Source: Cupidesulfovibrio sp000226255
GTDB lineage: Bacteria; Desulfobacterota; Desulfovibrionia; Desulfovibrionales; Desulfovibrionaceae
DNA: 64,000 bases
Direction of reading: 5' to 3'
Assembly (NCBI RefSeq): GCF_003402415.2
Contig: NZ_AP036014.1
Span: forward strand, 4,030,001 to 4,094,000
Shown here: positions 60,143 through 64,000 of the stretch, one piece after another
How the letters are laid out: every line of letters starts with the position of its first letter
How positions within the stretch are numbered: position 1 is the stretch's first letter
Program-made: the position numbers and the translations under genes
The notes under the pieces: generated by a model
What the model was told of the DNA's origin: nothing
The model's input: only the letters and a program-made list of their open reading frames with translations
The model's database searches: none

Positions 60143-60172
60143 CGGTTCGCCGCGCGCCAGCGCGGCGAACCG
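60143..60172. terminator. Hairpin between convergent genes
   Basis: CGGTTCGCCGCGC and GCGCGGCGAACCG form a perfect 13-bp stem with loop GCCA, between the stop codons of the zinc-ribbon gene and parA. No strong U-run on either strand; likely a bidirectional barrier. Confidence 0.65.
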
Positions 60173-60187
60173 CCTTCGAAAACCTGC

Positions 60188-60976
60188 CTACCCGCCCTGC
60201 CCTTCGCGGCGCTGGGGACGTCTGAGCACCACCTCTTTGGCCAGTGCCAGATACGCCTCGGCGCCCTTCGACTTTATGTCGTAGTGGATGATGGACTTGC
60301 CGTGGCTTGGGGCCTCGGACAGGCGCACGTTGCGCGGAATCACCGTTTCGAAGAGGTGGTCCGGGAAACACTTGCGCACCTCATTCTTCACCTGCCGCGA
60401 CAGCTTGTTGCGCACGTCGTACATGGTCAGCACCACGCCCAGCAGCGCAAGGCCGGGGTTCAGCCGCTTCTTCACCTGCTCGTAGGTCTGGAGCAGCTTC
60501 ACGATGCCTTCCAGCGCGAAAAACTCGCACTGCAGGGGGATGAGCAGCTCACGCGCCGCGCACAGGGCGTTGAGGGTGATCAGCCCCAGCGACGGCGGGC
60601 AGTCGAGGATGATGTAGTCAAACCTGCCATCCAGCGGCTTCAGCAGGTCCGCCAGAAAATATTCGCGGGCCATCTTGTCCACCAGTTCCAACTCCAGCGC
60701 CACGAGGTCCGTGGTGGACGGCAGGATGGACAGGTATGGCGTCTGGGTGGGGTAGATGGCCTCGACAACCTCTTCGGGCTGGAAGAACACCGAATAGAGA
60801 TTGTGGCGCACCTCTTCCTGGTCAATGCCAAGCCCGCTGGTGGAGTTGGCCTGCGGGTCGCAATCGACCAGCAAAACCTTCTTTTCCATGATGGCGAGGG
60901 AAGCTGCGAGGTTGAGCGAAGACGTGGTTTTGCCCACGCCGCCCTTCTGGTTGGCGACTGCGATGATTCGTGCCAC
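60188..60976 (-). CDS. parA: Chromosome-partitioning ATPase ParA (Soj)
   Basis: This 262-residue ParA ATPase has Walker A KGGVGKTTSSLN at about 11-22, LLVDCDPQANSTSGLG, and IILDCPPSLG. There is no N-terminal helix-turn-helix, so it is the chromosomal Soj type. Translation starts at a GTG (60976) preceded by AGGATAGG. It works with ParB at parS to segregate the origin region. Confidence 0.95.
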   Translation of the reverse strand: MARIIAVANQKGGVGKTTSSLNLAASLAIMEKKVLLVDCDPQANSTSGLGIDQEEVRHNLYSVFFQPEEVVEAIYPTQTPYLSILPSTTDLVALELELVDKMAREYFLADLLKPLDGRFDYIILDCPPSLGLITLNALCAARELLIPLQCEFFALEGIVKLLQTYEQVKKRLNPGLALLGVVLTMYDVRNKLSRQVKNEVRKCFPDHLFETVIPRNVRLSEAPSHGKSIIHYDIKSKGAEAYLALAKEVVLRRPQRREGQGG

Positions 60977-61012
60977 GGCTGCCTATCCTGTTGGGGTAAG
61001 AGGCAAAATTCA

Positions 61013-61028
61013 TGTTTCACATGAAACG
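61013..61028. other. parS-like centromere site 2
   Basis: TGTTTCACATGAAACG matches the parS consensus at 14 of 16 positions (central G replaced by A, last base G). It lies 37 nt upstream of the parA start, so ParB bound here could also affect parA transcription. Confidence 0.8.
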
Positions 61029-61468
61029 TGCGCGCGCCGGAGGGGGAAAACGGCGGAGTCTGGCCCCGCCGGGCTCGCCAAGCACTCGCTATAGCTAGTT
61101 GAGGGCGGATAGCGTGTCAACACGCAAAACGGAAAGGCAGCACGCCTGAAACTGACATTCGGCCGTGTCGTAAGGCAACACTTGGCTGGAATTGCAACAC
61201 GATAGAGCAAAAGCAGCGCGACAAAGGGCACGCGTGGCCTTCGCGGTCAGACAGTGACCAACCGGACGGAAACGTCTGGCCGGATTATCCACCGGGACTC
61301 TTCAGAAAACATCACTGCGCGAACGCCCTTCACGTATCGCTCTGCGTGGAGCCCCGCCAACGCCACCGCCAACGCCCTCCCGAACGACGCCAAGCCCAAC
61401 GCATTGCGGAAAATTGCCGCGCACGAGCACCACTGGAGTCAACCCAGAGCCATTACAGGCAGATATAA

Positions 61469-61484
61469 AGTTTCACATGAAACA
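61469..61484. other. parS-like centromere site 3
   Basis: AGTTTCACATGAAACA matches the parS consensus at 14 of 16 positions. It abuts the hairpin at 61483-61519. Confidence 0.8.
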
Positions 61485-61519
61485 ACCGGCCATCATCCGC
61501 AAGAATGATGGCCGGTTGA
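61483..61519 (-). terminator. Terminator-like hairpin after the epimerase gene
   Basis: CAACCGGCCATCAT and ATGATGGCCGGTTG form a perfect 14-bp stem with an 8-9 nt loop, 61 nt after the epimerase stop. On the minus strand GTTTC follows, a weak U-run. It lies directly against parS-like site 3. Confidence 0.7.
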
Positions 61520-61579
61520 GAAGATAGCAATGCGGCCCGCCCGCTTGAATGAGCCCAGCGTGAATGCAGGGGCGGAAGT

Positions 61580-62587
61580 CTAGACCTTGTAGTAGTCGCG
61601 GAACCAGCGCACGAACTCGCCAACACCCTTCTCAAGCGGGGTATGGGGCTTGAAGCCGGTGTCGCGGATCAGGTCGTCCACGTCGGCATAGGTGGCCTCC
61701 ACGTCGCCGGGCTGCATGGGCATCAGGTTGCGCACCGCCTTGCGGCCCAGGGCGTCTTCCAGAATTTCGATGAACCGGCCAAGCTCGACGGCGTTGTTGT
61801 TGCCGATGTTGTAGATGCGGTAAGGGGCCGGGCTGGTGGAAGGGTCCGGGGCATCACCGCGCCATTCCGGATTGGGCTGGGGGGTGCGCTCGGTCACGCG
61901 CACAACGCCCTCCACGATGTCGTCGATGTAGGTGAAGTCCCGGCGCATGCGGCCTTCATTGAACACGTTGATGGGCTTGCCTTCCAGAATGGCCTTGGTG
62001 AACAGGTACAGGGCCATGTCGGGCCTGCCCCACGGGCCGTACACGGTGAAGAAGCGCAAGCCGGTGGTGGGCAGCCTGTACAGGTGGCTGTAGGTGTGGG
62101 CCATCAGCTCGTTGGCCTTCTTGGAGGCGGCATACAGGCTGATGGGGTGATCCACGTTGTGGTGCACGCTGAACGGCATGGCCGTGTTCAGCCCGTAGAC
62201 CGAGCTGGACGAAGCGTAGACCAGGTGCTGCACGCCGTTGTGGCGGCAGCCTTCCAGAATGTTGCCGAAGCCCACCAGGTTGGACTGGATGTACGAACGG
62301 GGGTTCTTGAGCGAGTAGCGCACGCCCGCCTGTGCGGCCAGATTGACCACGTGGGTGAAGCGCTGCTTCTCGAACAAGCCGTCCATGGCCGCGTCGTCGG
62401 CCATGTCCATGTGCGCGAAGGTGAAACCGGCGTAGGGTTCAAGCTCCTTCAGACGATCCTTCTTGAGTTGGACGTCATAGTAGTCGTTCAGGCAGTCCAG
62501 ACCGACGACGGTGTGTCCGGCTTCCAGAAAACGCCGGGAAAGGTGAAAGCCGATGAACCCGGCCGCGCCGGTGACGAGAATATGCAT
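61580..62587 (-). CDS. NAD-dependent sugar epimerase (UDP-glucuronate 4-epimerase type)
   Basis: A 335-residue extended short-chain dehydrogenase. The NAD-binding GAAGFIGFHLSRRFL opening and the catalytic SSSSVYG...YAASKKANE (Ser, Tyr and Lys) are visible, as is the RFFTVYGPWGRPDMALYLFTKAI segment typical of CapI-type UDP-glucuronate 4-epimerases. It provides UDP-galacturonate for surface polysaccharide. Substrate is judged from overall similarity only. The start at 62587 is the family N-terminus. Confidence 0.9.
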   Translation of the reverse strand: MHILVTGAAGFIGFHLSRRFLEAGHTVVGLDCLNDYYDVQLKKDRLKELEPYAGFTFAHMDMADDAAMDGLFEKQRFTHVVNLAAQAGVRYSLKNPRSYIQSNLVGFGNILEGCRHNGVQHLVYASSSSVYGLNTAMPFSVHHNVDHPISLYAASKKANELMAHTYSHLYRLPTTGLRFFTVYGPWGRPDMALYLFTKAILEGKPINVFNEGRMRRDFTYIDDIVEGVVRVTERTPQPNPEWRGDAPDPSTSPAPYRIYNIGNNNAVELGRFIEILEDALGRKAVRNLMPMQPGDVEATYADVDDLIRDTGFKPHTPLEKGVGEFVRWFRDYYKV

Positions 62588-62798
62588 GCTGGGGGTCCTG
62601 TGCTGGCGTTATGTGGTGAGTGCGAAATAGGGCGCGTCAACTCAAGCCCGCGCGCAAATCCGCGTGCGGCACGTTGCCTCGGACGCGCCGCTGGCGACAC
62701 TAGCGGAAGTCGGCGACAAGGAAAAGACGGGCGGCGCGGAACCAGACCAAGGCTTGGCCATCCCGCCCTGCCCGCCCCCCCTTGGGAACAGGCCCGGC

Positions 62799-63548
62799 CT
62801 ACCCCTTTCCACCGTCACGCGGCAGCAGCCCCCGCAGCAGGTCCAGGGGCACCGGCAGCACGGTGGACGAACTTTCCGCCGCCATCTCGCGAATGGTCTG
62901 CAGGTAGCGCAACTGCAGCGCCTCCGGGTGGGCGGCGATGATGGCCGCCGCCTGGGCCAGCTTGTCTGCCGCCTGGAATTCGCCCTCGGCGCTGATGACC
63001 TTGGCGCGGCGTTCACGCTCGGCCTCGGCCTGCTTGGCCATGGCGCGCTGCATTTCCTGGGGCAGGTCGATGTGCTTCAGTTCCACCGACTGCACGGCAA
63101 TGCCCCAGGCCTCGGTCTGGGTATCGAGCAGTGACTTGATGTCCTCGTTGACCTTGTCGCGGTGGGCCAGCAGGTCGTCCAGCTCCACCCCGCCGCATAC
63201 GCTGCGCAGGGTGGTCTGGGCCAACTGCGAGGTGGCGTACAAATAGTCTTCCACCTCGTTGATGGCCTTCACCGGGTCCACCACGCGGAAATAGACCACG
63301 GCATTGACCTGGATGGATACGTTGTCGCGGGTGATGACGTCCTGGTTGGGCACGTCCATGGTCAGCACGCGCATGCCCACCCGCACCATGCGGTCGATCA
63401 CCGGTATGACGATGATCAGGCCGGGGCCCTTGGGACGGATGATGCGCCCCAGGCGAAAGATGACCGCCCGCTCATATTCGTTGAGCACCTTGAGCGACGC
63501 CACCACCAGAAGCACGACGACGGCAGCGACCGGAATGAACTCGAACAT
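62799..63548 (-). CDS. Slipin / stomatin-like SPFH membrane protein
   Basis: A 249-residue protein with one N-terminal membrane helix (about 4-22) and an SPFH/Band 7 domain (about 22-190; LNEYERAVIFRLGRIIRPKGPGLIIVIPVIDR, RDNVSIQVNAVVYFRVVDP). A helical C-terminus follows. It is the slipin type, often paired with an NfeD protease-like gene, which is not seen next to it here. It may scaffold membrane microdomains. The start at 63548 has a GGGGAGG site just upstream. Confidence 0.92.
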   Translation of the reverse strand: MFEFIPVAAVVVLLVVASLKVLNEYERAVIFRLGRIIRPKGPGLIIVIPVIDRMVRVGMRVLTMDVPNQDVITRDNVSIQVNAVVYFRVVDPVKAINEVEDYLYATSQLAQTTLRSVCGGVELDDLLAHRDKVNEDIKSLLDTQTEAWGIAVQSVELKHIDLPQEMQRAMAKQAEAERERRAKVISAEGEFQAADKLAQAAAIIAAHPEALQLRYLQTIREMAAESSSTVLPVPLDLLRGLLPRDGGKG

Positions 63549-63748
63549 GGGACCTCCCCTGGCGTGACGGGCCTGAACAACGGCGGATCATCCGCCGACC
63601 TGAAGCCTGTCGCGAGCCATATGTGGAAAACATAACACAAGAGGGTGGGAAAGGAACGGGGAAGCGCCACGGTGGGGCAGAAACACCGTCGGCACGTCAA
63701 GAACGCCGCGCACGCAAGGTGGCGGAAAAGGCGGGGCAAAGGGTAGTG

Positions 63749-64000
63749 TTACCGCGTTGCGGGCTTGAGGGCCGTGCGCAGGTAAGCGATGACCGCCTCA
63801 ACGGTGGCCGGAGCGGCGATCAGGTTGTCCATGTCCGGCAGAACGATGAGCAGCCTGCCACGCCACGGTATCTGTTGGTAGGGCCGGGCGCGAAGGTCGG
63901 GCGCGAAGGCGCGCAGCGCCTTGGACCCCATGACCACCACCAGGCGCGGCGCAATGCGCTCGAGCCCGGCCAGGAAAAGCGCGGTGTCCGCGACAACGTC
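63749..64000 (-). CDS. C-terminal fragment of an unidentified protein, possibly UDG-superfamily
   Basis: The frame is open from the window edge (64000) to TAA at 63749-63751, giving 83 residues. The segment LAGLERIAPRLVVVMGSKALRAFAPDLRA resembles the core strand of uracil-DNA-glycosylase superfamily proteins (PK-VV-LG-A), but the expected terminal HPS motif is replaced by LPDMDNL. The identity is therefore weak; the rest of the gene lies outside the window. Confidence 0.5.
   Translation of the reverse strand, partial: DVVADTALFLAGLERIAPRLVVVMGSKALRAFAPDLRARPYQQIPWRGRLLIVLPDMDNLIAAPATVEAVIAYLRTALKPATR

Larger units (their letters stand above)
60977..61579. other. Intergenic region between parA and the epimerase gene
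   Basis: 603 nt with no supported gene; the frames through 61.2-61.5 kb lack ribosome sites and recognisable sequence. It contains two parS-like sites (61013-61028 and 61469-61484) and a long hairpin at 61483-61519. Confidence 0.65.

Noticed and set aside
61254..61508. 84-codon frame between parA and the epimerase gene
   Set aside because: Starts without a ribosome site, has no similarity I can recognise, and ends over a parS-like site and a hairpin.
1..64000. tRNA, rRNA, prophage, insertion-sequence transposase or CRISPR array
   Set aside because: I looked for cloverleaf-ending CCA-type genes, transposase or integrase motifs and regular spacer repeats and found none that stand up; a covariance-model scan would be needed to exclude a tRNA firmly.

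Overview
The window is GC-rich and gene-dense. Its content points to a motile, anaerobic deltaproteobacterial sulfate or sulfite reducer of the Desulfovibrio/Nitratidesulfovibrio type. The evidence is a B12-dependent class II ribonucleotide reductase, IspH, the FlhF/FleN/FliA flagellar set, CheV, an LPS heptose kinase, and a sulfolactate-type desulfonation cluster that would feed sulfite to a sulfite reducer. The genus is an inference from gene content and protein style; no rRNA or tRNA gene was seen.

Layout. 1-1.6 kb: end of a sensor kinase and its NtrC-type sigma54 response regulator. 1.7 kb: a 9-bp minisatellite. 2.0-12.8 kb: the most interesting accessory region. It holds a GntR/UTRA regulator (+) and, on the minus strand, suyA-suyB (3-sulfolactate sulfo-lyase), a tripartite tricarboxylate-type transporter (tctC, tctA, tctB), a LarA-family nickel racemase homologue, a chemoreceptor and a ComC-type (sulfo)lactate/malate dehydrogenase. 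A perfect palindrome lies between the -35 and -10 of the suyA promoter. Together these read as a sense, import, racemise/oxidise and desulfonate module for sulfolactate, with the LarA homologue as a candidate sulfolactate racemase.

13.4-23.3 kb: a minus-strand flagellar operon, fliR-flhB-flhA-flhF-fleN-fliA-cheY-fliL, followed by two small flagellar-cluster proteins. 23.5-26.6 kb: a SulP transporter translationally coupled to an unknown protein. 26.8-29.7 kb: dus, ispH, cheV. 29.8-36.7 kb: pseudouridine synthase, a secreted beta-propeller protein, an m5C RNA methyltransferase, CysQ, an NlpC/P60 lipoprotein and HU. 37-44.6 kb: a MerR-like regulator, nrdJ, ftsEX, ilvD. 44.9-47.8 kb: metE behind a cobalamin riboswitch and a palindromic operator. 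48-56.7 kb: translation housekeeping genes (hisS, aspS, def, fmt, DUF116, rsmB). 56.9-64 kb: DUF1992, heptose kinase, parB, a small zinc-ribbon protein, parA, an NAD-sugar epimerase, a slipin and a partial protein. Three parS-like sites around parA/parB suggest the window lies near the replication origin.

The intergenic DNA carries families of long inverted repeats at 26.6, 40.6, 42.8, 44.6, 47.8, 47.9 and 50.4 kb, plus a MITE-like element at 14.5 kb with a degenerate relative at 4.0 kb. A smaller shared module is nested inside several of them. They sit mostly just downstream of stop codons and are the main non-coding structure not explained by genes.
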